Assembly (NCBI GenBank): GCA_030280995.1
Contig: JASXTE010000008.1
Coordinates: 15,390,212 to 15,454,211, forward strand
Direction: 5' to 3'
Length of the DNA stretch: 64,000 bases
Source: Hemileia vastatrix
Taxonomy: Eukaryota > Basidiomycota > Pucciniomycetes > Pucciniales > Zaghouaniaceae
Part shown: positions 11,701-22,436 of the stretch, piece after piece
How the letters are laid out: each line of letters starts with the position of its first letter
How positions within the stretch are numbered: the stretch's first letter is position 1
Made by a program: the position numbers and the translations under genes
The notes under the pieces: model-generated
The model's database searches: none
What the model saw: only the letters and a program-made list of their open reading frames with translations
Told to the model about the DNA's origin: nothing

Positions 11701-12118
11701 TACTAGTTACCATCGACACATTGCTAATTCAACAATTGAATTCTACTATGGAAAAGATAGCCAGTTTGGGCAAATTGATGATCTTTTCAGATCAAAGGAA
11801 GAGATTGATCAAATATATTTAATAGTAAGTCCTTTCAAAGAGCTCCGTCCAGAAGAAACATCAAAGGATCCCTATGAGCTTTTCCCACAAGTGCATTGTC
11901 GGTTAGTAAGAGTAGCCAAAGCAACTCAAATTGTGATTAAGAAAGATGCAATAATTTGACATGCAGCTACTGTCGAGCACAAAAAAGGAATGTTTGGAAT
12001 CAAAGACGAGGTTGTCACTGCCATTGGACTGCAGACAGTAGTGAGTGAAAAAATTAATCAAATTTATTTTCTGTTGACTAACATCTTTGTGTTAATTTGG
12101 GATTCGGGAAATTTGTAG
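8740..12118 (+). CDS. Tnp2/Plavaka-type transposase with damaged C-terminus
   Basis: Exon 1 is 8740-8949 and exon 2 is 9020-11361. The 70-bp intron (GTAAGC...CATAG) joins in phase. The N-terminus starts MPPFFHVCQCQDLGC. A Cys cluster (CCPKC, then CC) lies near residues 166-187. The Tnp2 core runs through VDWFRPGGN (D310), GDIPAIRKLAGFSSH (D406), CSFC (425-428) and SIDVMHSHMLGNLKDH (about 495-510). A Ser/Arg/Asp-rich insert of about 130 residues with KKRR and KRQRR clusters (likely nuclear localisation) interrupts the core before the conserved RRPSWLTRVP region. The enzyme should bind and cut the element's ends. At the next intron (about 11362-11423) the normal splice shifts frame, whereas the conserved GEILLTMLKHW reading is one base out. 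Further on, a TGA at 11957-11959 interrupts the conserved C-terminal segment. The tail is therefore probably lost. The 3' end is approximate. Confidence 0.85.
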
Positions 12119-12544
12119 GATTGGTGATATTTGTAAATGGTGAAAGAAATAATTCAATGCTCGATTAAAAAATGCAATGCATCCAACTTACCTTATCATA
12201 AACCAGTGAACAATTACTTTGGTTGCTTTTATTGCGAGAGAACCCATGCTTTCAATGAGTCATTTTTATCTTAAATGTAAGAATGAAAGAAATAAAATCA
12301 TGATAATGAGAAATATGATAAAATTTTTACTTAATGAATGATCTTCTTGCTCATTCATCTACTATAAATAGTTTGACCTTCCAACTTTAGCTGATAGCTA
12401 TATATTATTCACTTTATTTTTCGACAAGAGAACATACACGTTTACAAGACTATATACATAGTATCTTTTTTTACTTTAGCTTTGATAGGTATAAATTTTA
12501 ACAACTGATTATTTTTATTTTATTTTATTTTATTACAGTTCATT
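12119..12544. other. Intergenic region between transposase and gene B
   Basis: The first ~60 bp may still hold the last transposase codons after a possible intron (GTGAGT at about 12041 to TTGTAG at 12118). The remainder is AT-rich. A pyrimidine-rich tract ending ATTACAG at 12538 just before the gene B start could be a 5'-UTR intron acceptor. Confidence 0.4.
12363..12370 (+). promoter_or_regulatory. Candidate TATA box of gene B
   Basis: TATAAATA followed by G lies about 180 bp upstream of the ATG at 12545. It matches the TATA consensus, but such strings are frequent in DNA this AT-rich. Confidence 0.3.
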
Positions 12545-14210
12545 ATGGATGATAATTTTGAAGGGATGTCTGTTGACCCAACCGATTCTGATTGTTTTCC
12601 GCCTCAACATACTAATACTGGAAATACTCCTCCACCACCCTCTGCTGATCCACCTCCAGATGCATCTCAATCTGTACCACCTAATCCTAACCCACCACCT
12701 AATCCCAATCCAGGCCAAGAGTCTCATTCAGAACCGAGAAATTTTAATCCCAATCATCCTTCTGCTTCTGAAAGTGCTGATCAGCTAGGAAGAGATTGGG
12801 CTAGTGAAGTATTGAGGGAATTTTTCGGAGACCAATCATCATCTGCTCAGCCTAACCAAGGAGCAAGCACAAGTGGAGCAGGTAAGTAAAATTTGTAGTG
12901 TATTCTTTTATTGAAAAATAACCAATTTAATTAACTTATTTGAATTGTTAGTGAATCCCTCAATCATTATGGGTATCAGTGATTACCACAGACTCAATTC
13001 AGCAGAGTCTCATGAGCGAGAACGGGGGTTAAGGGCTGTAAGAGGCTTAGTTAGAAGGAATGATGTTCCCAGGAGCTCGGACAGTCTAAATAGAAATATT
13101 TACCACTTTCTGAAGTATTGTCTTGGGGGACCAACACAAATATCAAAATATCCTGCGAGCCCAACACCTTTGGAGATTGAAAATTGGAAAGATTGGAGCC
13201 AATTCAAACTAAAAACCATTCAAACTGTCCTAACCCAAGTCCAATCTTCTAACCGTGCCAATTCTGCAGCTGATCGACAATTTCTGATAACCAATTCTAT
13301 AGCCTTCTTGCGATCCAAAATTCGACTACCCGAATTTTTTCCAGCACCTGAGCCTCGAGGACTAAAAGGAGGAGCACCGATCCCACTTTCTGTCAAAAGA
13401 AACTTAGAGCGTGAATTGCAAGAAAAAGGTTTTCGGAAATTCACGTTTGATTGGACTTGCCGTGATTTTTCAGAATCAACTTGGAATCAAGTCATGGGAA
13501 GCATAGTATGCGACCACTGTACCAGATGGCTCACCACCTTGAATACAATCGATCAGTCAAAGCTTCAGTTCACTCAATGTGTTATTGAGAAATGGGTAGT
13601 TAATAAGGGGAAGGAGATGATAAGGTTGTTTGGGCAAGAAGAGGAAAGGGTAGCAAGAGAAAAGATTGAAAAGAGGGCAAGGGCACAAGTAAAACGTTAT
13701 CGGACCAAGGTAAGTTTTTAATTTTACTTTGCTTTTTGTTATTATGAAGCTGATTTAGTTGGAATTCAGATTGCTAGTGCACGCTACAAGTTAGCAAGAG
13801 ATCTCTGCAGTGATGTGCCAGGTTTTGTTGTGCTTTTTCATGATACTAGGTGCATCTCTGATATCGAGGAAGGCCCAGCACCAGCCCCAACTGCACCTAT
13901 CCGAGCTATTCCTGGATGGAGAAATCCTGAACTCAATGATTTGTTTAAAAAAATGGATAAGATGACAAAGGACTTAGCCCATACACCAGCTCAAAAAAAA
14001 TCAACATTAAAAACATATTCACGGTCATCAGAAAGGACAGTTGCACAAAATGGTATATTCAATGTTCCCAAATACCTCCCCAAGAATTGCTATTCAGCAA
14101 CATTTTTGCAAGGATTATCTGTGAATGAACGTGAGTCACTTGGGGTTGGAGCTGATATTGATCTGGTAAAGATTCGGGAATCAATTAATAGAGCATCAAC
14201 ATCATCATAA
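12545..14210 (+). CDS. Gene B: unknown transposon-associated protein, paralogue of gene C
   Basis: Three exons, 12545-12881, 12952-13709 and 13770-14210. The introns of 70 and 60 bp both have GTAAGT donors. Spliced length is 1,536 bp (511 aa). Residues 20-60 are Pro-rich and probably disordered. The conserved part includes GFRKFTFDW (272-280), WNQV (290-293), CDHC (299-302) and IEKW (324-327). It is followed by a basic helix-prone stretch ending RARAQVKRYRTK at the exon 2/3 junction. Exon 3 adds IASARYKLARD and IPGWRNPELNDLFKKMD. The same order is seen in the gene at 6543-7691, so the element carries two diverged members of one family. I know of no biochemical role, and a DNA-binding accessory protein is only a guess. 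This copy shows no break, unlike its neighbours. Confidence 0.78.
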
Positions 14211-14421
14211 CTTAGGTATAACGGTGATCTTCTGTGTAATATAGCTATCTTATATTGAATTTTATGTATTCTGTTTTTTTTCAAAGCAGCTTGGTAAATG
14301 TTATAAAGTGATATTGAGAGAGAGTAACATTTTATTTAAGAAAAACAAATAATGTATGAGATATAAAAATGTATTTTCAACAAATTGATGGTCCATACCT
14401 CTTTATGTCACATTTATGTAT
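14211..14421. other. Gene B 3' flank
   Basis: Short AT-rich 3' flank of gene B before the palindrome field. Nothing else is seen in it. Confidence 0.4.
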
Positions 14422-16365
14422 CCATATTAATTTCAATCGAATTTAATGTTGACCAATACATAGTGAATACACGCTATGCCACTTATACTTGCCAGGCATT
14501 GCTACCATTAAATATGCCAGTATCAAAAATTAATTTCGATCGAAATTAATGAGCATGATAATCATGAATTTCTGGAGTCAACTGCTTATTTTTATGCATG
14601 GTGCCTTGCCAACATTAATTTCGATCGAAATTACTTTTGATACTGGCATATTGCATGGTGTCTATTCCTGGAAAGTGTAAGTGGCATAGTGTGTATTCAT
14701 TACGTATTGGTCAACATTAATTTCAATAGAATTTAATATTGACATTTTCATATTGAACCCAAACCAGCAAACGACCCAAAAAATTCTTCATAAAACTGCT
14801 CATTAATTTCGATCGAAATTAGTGAGCACCATATACATATTGAATGGTAGTTATATCTGGTGTGTGTAAGTTGTAAAGCTTGTGTTCAATGTTTATTGGT
14901 CAACATTAATTTTGATTGAAATTAATATTAATGTGTAAATGATATTTACATGCTCAATATGCATTGTAATGTGTTTACTTAACAATAGAGTGCCCTACTT
15001 TTCATCTTACATAAAAATGCTTGGTAGCATGTCAAATTCAATTTTTATTAAAATTAATGTTGACATGTTACCATGCATAACAGTAAGCAACTGACTGAAT
15101 AAATTGATGATAATCATGAACCTTAATTTCGATCGAAATTAATGTTGCCAAGTGCAGATTGAAAAAAAGCTATGCCACTTACACTAGCCAGGCATATTTA
15201 CTATTTATTATGTATTGGTCAACATTAATTTTTATAGAAATTAATATGGATATGTAAATTTTATATTTACCCTCAACATGTATAGTAAATTTCAATACTT
15301 AAAAATACTTGCCGTCCTTTACATGTCATGCAAAAAAGCATTATATCATTTCAACATTAATTTTGATCAAAATTAATGTTGGAATGCCATTATGCATTGA
15401 AACAACTAACTGACTGAAAAAGTTCATGATCAAAATGCTCATTAATTTTGATCAAAATTAATGTTGACCAATAAACATTGAACACAAGCTTTACAACTTA
15501 CACACACCAGATATAACTACCATTCAATATGTATATGGTGCTCACTAATTTCGATCGAAATTAATGAGCAGTTTTATGAAGAATTTTTTGGGTCGTTTGC
15601 TGGTTTGGGTTCAATATGAAAATGTCAATATTAAATTCTATTGAAATTAATGTTGACCAATACATAATGAATACACACTATGCCACTTACACTTTCCAGG
15701 CATATATACATGCAATATGCCAGTATCAAAAGTAATTTCGATCGAAATTAATGTTGGCAAGGCACCATGCATAAAAATAAGCAGTTGACTCCAGAAATTC
15801 ATGATTATCATGCTCATTAATTTCGATCGAAATTAATTTTTGATACTGGCATATTTAATGGTAGCTATGCCTGGAAAGTGTAAGTGGCATAGCATGTATT
15901 CATTATGTATTAGTCAACATTAATTTCGATCGAAATTAATATGGACATGGACTATGCATAAAATTCCTATAAGTATAGGTAAGCTAAGCAGTTAGATAAA
16001 CTGGTTTGATCAAGTACACCATATAAAAATTGATGTTTTAATGCCTTGGTTAATTTCGATCAAAATTAATATTAAGCCATGTATGTTGAATTTTATCTAT
16101 GTCTGTGTAGTCCATGTGAAATGGCTTGTATTCAATATGCAGGGGTCTATATTAATTTCGATCGAAATTATGAGGTTCATTGCCTCATAAATTTGATGGT
16201 TTCTGTCAGTGTTTCATGCATGGTGCCATCTGATACTTGTTGATTCCTATCAAAATTAATTTCAACACCAATATATTGAATACAAACCATGGCACTTACA
16301 GTACTTGGTCATAGCTAAAATTCAATATGCTAGTCTCAAAATTAATTTCGATAGAAATTAATCAG
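14422..16365. repeat. Nested palindrome field with repeated CpG-centred motif
   Basis: About twenty copies of a palindrome with consensus TTAATTTCGATCGAAATTAA occur at roughly 80-100 bp spacing. Exact CGATCG cores are at about 14531, 14615, 14803, 15123, 15545, 15732, 15816, 15919 and 16151. The others are variants such as TTTTGATCAAAA or TTCAATCGAATT. The repeats are nested at three levels. First is the short palindrome. Second is an inverted repeat of about 260 bp (14451-14712, copied at about 15650-15917). Third are arms of about 508 bp (14422-14929 and 15438-15945) around a spacer that itself holds a direct duplication offset by about 316 bp. Copies after 15945 lie outside the large arms. 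No ORF is present. Confidence 0.88.
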
Positions 16366-17398
16366 GATCCATGAAGTTTATCAATAGTGTATGAGTTAAG
16401 TTTCAAGTCATATGTTTCATCATTTTCTTGCACCCATTTCTAGGTTATCTCAACAATTTTTTTCAAGTTTTATTATATTAATCAAAACTGTGGTAAGTTG
16501 TGAAAAATTAGCTAATCCAAATCTCAAATTGAATATTAATATTTTAATAATTTTGAATGTTGCTTAAGGTATTTCATTGGGTGATTCATAATAATATTTT
16601 ATCAACTTAGTAGTCCTATAACTTTTGAAAAGTAACAATTTTGGTATAGTTAGGGACAACAATGCAATATCTTGTGCAGACTAAGATATATTGCAAAATA
16701 AAACTATTCAACTTTTTTTTTTCCCTTAGTTGTATCCAAGTTTATCAAAGGTTTGGTCACGGTGCCCACACCCTAGCCTGACACTCCTCCTGTCACTTAA
16801 AAAACAAATTCTTATCTTAAATTCTAATGTTACCAATTTTATATTTATAATTCATTTCTTGTTTGATGAGGCATATCAGTATATATGTGAATCTCGCATT
16901 GTCATCTGAAATTAAATTTAACAAATATTCATAAAGGATTATCCTTTTTTTTTCATATAATATACTAATTAAGTGTATCTCCATTGTTTAGGAGTAAATT
17001 CTAATTTAAAAAATTTTGTATTTACCCGTGGCAATTTGAATATGGGATATAAATTTGTTATTATTTGTTTTTCACACTAAAAGTCCCCAAAGAATTACTA
17101 GTATTTTCTGTTAGCTACATCAAATTTCGCTTCAATATAAACAGATTGTGATTTAGCATGTTACTCAGTTTACCCCACTATGAATAATACATGTTAAAAA
17201 AAGCTCAAATAATATAAAATCCCCCTCTTTATGTTTTCTGTTTCTTTCATCCTCACTTTAATTTTAATCTTATTCAATTTTTTATCCTATTAAAATATCA
17301 ACTTCAATTTTCTAGAATAGAGTTTCTTATAATTATTCATCATATTACATCATAATTTTTTGATATCGAATACTTTTTTTTAATATTCATTAATCAAT
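16366..17398. other. AT-rich intergenic region upstream of gene D
   Basis: About 1 kb of low-complexity AT-rich sequence with no supported ORF or repeat. It presumably includes the gene D promoter and 5' untranslated region. Confidence 0.5.
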
Positions 17399-19834
17399 AT
17401 GTCTAGTATACAAAATCCTACACCTCCACTTTGTATGTATATCATGTTCCTCTCTCTTAATTTATATATTTCACTTATGTTCTATATCTTTTTTTTTTCA
17501 AAAATTTGATTTTCCAGCACCCAAATGTGTTTCATCCCACTCTCTGATTGATACTCGCTTTGAAGCTTTTGAGCTTGCACCATGTCTGCCACATGGCATG
17601 GCACCTAACCCTCCTGTACTTAGCAATGAGAGGCAGGAAATAACGAGAGTTCAGTATCGCAATTTACTTGAATTGGCTAGAGATAAAACAGAAGAGCTTG
17701 TCAAGATCCTTAACAATAATCCTTCTCCTTCATATTTATCTAACCCTTGTAATGAATTACTCCAATATGTGAAAAGCCTTGAAAAATGTATGTTCATCAC
17801 CTTTTTTGTCTCCTTTTAAATTAGTAGATAAGATTATTAATATTTTTTTTTCTTCATATATATTTGTAGCTTATGAGGAGGGTATGATTCCTCCTGATGA
17901 AGTCATTGTCATTAGGGATGATGATGAGACAGATGAACCATCAGCTTCAACTCATGCTTCAACTTCTAAGGAAAATCTTGAAACACCTGTTATCCGCTCC
18001 AAGAAAAAGAGATTATCCCAAGGCTCCTCTTTTGTTCGACGTATTAAACCGGCTTCTGCTAATGAATTTTCTGATGTATCAAATAATAAATCTCAAAAAA
18101 AAAGCAAAGGTTTTGATAATGAGTATATTCTTGTTTCCTTTTTTTTTTATTGTTATTCTTTTATCTTTAAAATTCAATCATATATCTCTTTTATTGCTTA
18201 CATATTGTACTTTTTATCTTTCTTTTGATATTTTGTACCAGAAACTCACCTGCTGTAGATTGTTCCATCCATAAACGCCCTCTCCCTGATGAAGATGATG
18301 AAAAGAGCAATGAAAATAGCGATGATCAACTATCAGAATATGAAGCTATGCTTGTTCATCAAAAAAAGCAAAGTTTAAAATCTTCTTCAAGACATGTTGA
18401 TATGTTTGATGGAGATGATGATTCAAACAGCTCATCACCGAATTCCTTCATTTCTAAGAAGCAATACCCATCACCTCCTAAATTACCTACTTTGACCTCT
18501 TTGAAAGCTTCTCTACCAATGAAATCAACTCCAATCAAGATATCAAAAAAACCTCTAACTTATTCACCCTCAGTTCTAAAAGAATCTGATTTGCAGGAGG
18601 AATTCTGTAAAATTCATAATTTTTATAAAGGTAGAATCAGCACGGCAAAGGTCCTAAGGTCGTGGTTGGAAATTGTTACTCTCCTCGAATTACGCTCTTC
18701 TACTTCTTCCCAAGAACCCATGTCAAATATTCCAATGTTTACTTTTCATTGGGAAAAATCTTGTGGAGAAGATTGGCTTTCAAAACTTACTGAGTTATGT
18801 AAGTTACCATAATTTTTAGTCTTGACTTTTGTTCTTTTACTTATTTTTTTTTTCCTTTTGTAGCAAATATTTTTTTAGAGATTGATAGCTCACAGCTATG
18901 GGTACTCGATAATATTGATTTCAAAAAAATGGAAGATTTATGTGATCCTGATGGTTTAAATACTGAAATTCTTTCCTCAACAAAGAAAACGGATCACCCT
19001 GAATCCAATCTTATCCGAATGCTCATGAGATTAATGATCCCAAGTGACCACTGCCGTTCTTCATGGGTATCTCTTATATCATCTTCACTTTATCTGACCG
19101 CACATGAATTCAGCCAGCTTCCATCACATCAAAACATTAACTCAGATTGTCCAATTGAACGTGGTCTTCAGCTTCTAGCTCACCTTTCAAATCTGAAGAG
19201 TCCAATTTCTGATGGCTTAGAAGTTGGTCGGTCCCACTGCACTTCAAACCCGTGATATATCAATGTCAACTCTTCTTCAAATCAGCAATATTATCATTGA
19301 TATAATTATGTCAATTATCATTCTTAAATCAAAATATTGTGCTGCAACAATATCAAGTGGCAAGACTAGTGAAGCTCAACAATCAAGTGAGAAAAACGAA
19401 AATACTGAACTGACTATAAGGAGAGAGAAACAAAAGGCTGCACTAAACAAAATAAATTCTGAATACTCCCACCACCGATATCAATCTTTCACATTCTATA
19501 TAATTGATGGTGTCCGTGGTTTATTTCTGAGCTCTCAAGATCATAGATTGGCTTCAGCAGCTGATTGCTTGGAGGTAATATCAGAAGTTAAGTTTCTTAA
19601 TTTACATGAAAAAAAAATCATTTGATGGAAGAAATAATTTGGAAAAATTTAAATAACTATATTTTAACATTAATAAAACCTTTTATAGGCAAGTGTGATC
19701 CATTTCCTTTAAAATTTGATACCCCAAGTCCTCCGGGAATTGCTAGGGCTATTTCTGCAGATTTTCTTAATCACTGGAGCTCCATTCAGCCAGTATCACC
19801 TTTTTTTGCTAAACATAGCCTTTCAATAAATTAA
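17399..19834 (+). CDS. Gene D: unrecognised multi-exon gene with a probable frameshift
   Basis: Inferred exons are 17399-17432, 17518-17787, 17870-18122, 18242-18798, 18864-19574 and about 19694-19834. The first four joins are in phase with GTATGT, GTATGT, GTATAT and GTAAGT donors. The N-terminal part contains TRVQYRNLLELARDKTEEL. The middle is acidic and Ser-rich with basic clusters (RSKKKR, KKSK), suggesting a disordered nuclear protein. The C-terminal half is more globular (RSWLEIVTLLE, NLIRMLMRLMIP, TFYIIDGVRGLFLSSQDHR). I do not recognise a domain. At about 19223-19231 the reading frame must shift by one base to reach the next open segment. A weak-donor intron is an alternative but less likely. 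The last acceptor is ambiguous (19688 or 19693). It lies downstream of the palindrome field and converges on the dioxygenase gene. Confidence 0.6.
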
Positions 19835-20633
19835 TATTCCAACATGTAAATAGATAAAGTTCTTTCTATATGATATATCTTGTATAATTCAAGTTATTTT
19901 CCTTCAAATACGTCAAAAATGTGACCATCTTTGAAATTTATTAAGTAACCTTTGACATGATTTTCTAAATTAATTATTAAAAAAAATTATTGTAAGTCCA
20001 GCAATAACAAAGATTTTAAAATCTACTTATATGATTTCAAATACTTGTATTAAATTCTTAAATATTTTATTGTTTATATAAAAATATGATAACTGCTCTA
20101 GTTTTGTTACTTTACCTTTAATATTATATAATCTATTATTTATTACAAATATTTTCGTTGATTGTAACATTTTTAATCAGAAGTAGAACAATTTAAATAA
20201 TTAAATGAGTACATTCTTAAAAAAATACAATTTAATCTATCATTGATTCAAAATTCTTTCTTCAACTCTTTATTATTACCTTTTTTATTAATAAGCCTGT
20301 TTGACCTAAAATACTATACAGTTAATTTGGTAGCATTAAAAGCACATTTTTATGGCTAATATATTTCAAATTCTTTATTATAGTTTTTTTTATTTTAGAA
20401 CCTTTGCTACCAATTTAATAAAAATGACATTTAAAGATTTCACAACTTATATATTTCCTCAAAAGTAAATCAAATTTTCTTATAATATTATGAAAAAAAA
20501 TTATTTTATTTCACAAATAAAAGAAATAGATAATACTATAATTATCAAAACTGAAAATGTTACAGCTACTCCCAGTATTTATCATGTTTAAATTTGCATT
20601 AAGTTGTGTATATATAATATAAATTTTTAATAT
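19835..20633. other. Convergent intergenic region between gene D and dioxygenase
   Basis: About 0.8 kb of AT-rich sequence with no supported ORF. It should hold the 3' ends of gene D (plus) and the dioxygenase gene (minus). Confidence 0.5.
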
Positions 20634-21898
20634 TTATATATCTAGATTTTTTAGATTTGTCTTAACATTAGATAAATAATACTTTGCTGATTCTATTTCT
20701 TCCTCTATTAAGTCATCTCTTTTCAAAAAAACTCTCAAAGCACTAATCAAATATTCTAACCTAAATTTTTCTGTTTTAATTTCTAAGTATTCTGAAATAT
20801 AAATATCAAAAACATTAAGCTTTTCTATAGCATGAAAAAGTCTAGTGCTGATTTGAATAGAAGAACCTATCCTAGTGAAGCCAGGAATTTCATGACATCT
20901 TGAGGTAAAATGCCTTAGTTGATTGGCAGGCCATAATGTCACTGTTATTCCATTAGTTGCTTCAAAGTTGATTTTACTTCGAATTTCGGGAAACATAAGT
21001 TCTCCACCTATTTGTCGTGGTTGGGTCTTATCATACTTCATATGAATGGTGTTTTTTTCTGTATCTTTAGGAAAAAATATTCCTAAAGTATACTCACTTG
21101 CATCCTTATCGAGATGAACCTCATTAGAGAACCCATTACCATTCCCTCCAGATGTCCAAGTTAAATTACTAGCAAACGGTACACCGTCTTCTTCACTAGA
21201 AACTTTTGAAAATCCAGGAATACCAAGTTTTGCGCAAAGATTAGTTGCCTCATTGTACTTTACATATGATATTTTTTTAAAAAAATATTCAAAGTACATT
21301 GCAATCCTCTTCATTCGTTTTTTATATTCATCCGTTTTTACAATATCATCAGTGTATTCATCTGCAAGGAAAAGCATTCAAAAATTCAGTATTTAAATTA
21401 AAAAAAGTGATACTTACGAATATGTAAAGATTTCTTTCTATCTAAAATAAAGCCACCACCAAACATTTTTCCAAAACCACCAGCTCTTTGATGATAACCA
21501 TTATTTTTAATTTCATGTTCGCAGTAAGAAAGATCCTTAATGCATCGCACCGTAGCTTCTAACATATCTAGTTCTTTGAGCTCATGAATTTCAAAAGTCT
21601 GCACAAGAACATTAGGTATTAAGACACCTTTTGGTTTATAAATACTACATCCAGGAAAAAAATTGTAATAATTATTGCAATCTGTCATATTATTTGCATA
21701 AGATCGTGCATAGAAATGTGGCTTCTTCCCGTTTGTATCCATTCCAAGAGCGTTTACAAGTTTCATTCCAGTAGCAATGTCTTTCGCCCACCTATTGTTA
21801 GAGTTCTTCCCTGGCCGTTTTTTTTTTTTCAAATCATTACTCATTGATGGTTCAATCCTAAGAGAATTCAATTTTGATTTAAAATAGAAAAAAATCAA
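20634..21898 (-). CDS. TET/JBP-type 2-oxoglutarate/Fe(II) dioxygenase
   Basis: Two exons on the minus strand, 21898-21418 and 21361-20634, are joined across a 56-bp intron (donor GTAAGT, acceptor TTGCAG). Spliced length is 1,209 bp (402 aa). The double-stranded beta-helix signature is present: HLD at 243-245 (HxD iron ligands), GGEL at 279-282, LRHF with distal His 311, and GFTRIGSSIQIS with Arg 324 for 2-oxoglutarate. The order and spacing fit the fungal TET/JBP-like family found in basidiomycete transposons. Known family members oxidise 5-methylcytosine or thymine in DNA. The substrate here is not known. A Lys-rich cluster (KKKKRPGK) near residue 25 could be a nuclear signal. A second ATG at residue 19 (MSNDLKKKK) may be the true start, since a possible splice acceptor lies between them. 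No break is seen. Confidence 0.82.
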
Positions 21899-22092
21899 AA
21901 ATTAGAAAATAGTAACATAATTTCAATTATCAGTCAATGATACCTTTAACTTTATCATATCTTCAATATTAGAAATACAAAAGTTAGAATATCTACATAT
22001 TAGTAAATTTATATACTTTTTCTTTATTTCAAATATTAAGAAAGCGTTTCAAAGGTATACTTTATTAAATTATACATATAAAGAGTATAGCT

Positions 22093-22122
22093 TTATCCTG
22101 TATGCATTCAGCAAGTACGAGA
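22093..22122. repeat. 30-bp motif upstream of dioxygenase, copy 1
   Basis: Reads TTATCCTGTATGC, then a short variable step (ATT), then CAGCAAGTACGAGA. It is about 195 bp upstream of the dioxygenase start on the gene's own strand direction. It is much more conserved than its AT-rich surroundings. A promoter or protein-binding site is the simplest guess. Confidence 0.7.
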
Positions 22123-22300
22123 TTTGGCTCTACACTTAATATTAATAATATAATGAAAGTATAACTCCAATACACTAGTAATATTAAAAAATTTACGGAA
22201 TTATGATATCCACATATATAAAATGAAAAATCTTGCTCTGATCAATATATTGACTTAGAAAGTTATACTTCAATAAATTATTAATTTTTAAATTGTAGCA

Positions 22301-22330
22301 TTGTCCTGTATGCTTTCAGCAAGTACGAGA
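22301..22330. repeat. 30-bp motif upstream of dioxygenase, copy 2
   Basis: Same orientation as copy 1, 208 bp further. Differs by TTG for TTA at the start and CTTT for CATT in the middle. CAGCAAGTACGAGA is unchanged. Confidence 0.7.
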
Positions 22331-22406
22331 CTTTGAAACAACTTAAAAATCAATAAATTAAAGGTAAAGTACAAAAAATCTAATTATTATTATGAAAAGC
22401 AAAACA

Positions 22407-22436
22407 TTATCCTGTATGCTTTCAGCAAGTACGAGA
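22407..22436. repeat. 30-bp motif upstream of dioxygenase, copy 3
   Basis: Same orientation, 106 bp beyond copy 2. It is identical to copy 2 except at one of the first bases. Together the three copies form an iteron-like series within 345 bp. Confidence 0.7.

Noticed and set aside
14422..16365. CRISPR-like repeat array
   Set aside because: The repeats are symmetric palindromes with related, inverted spacers in a eukaryotic transposon; not a CRISPR.
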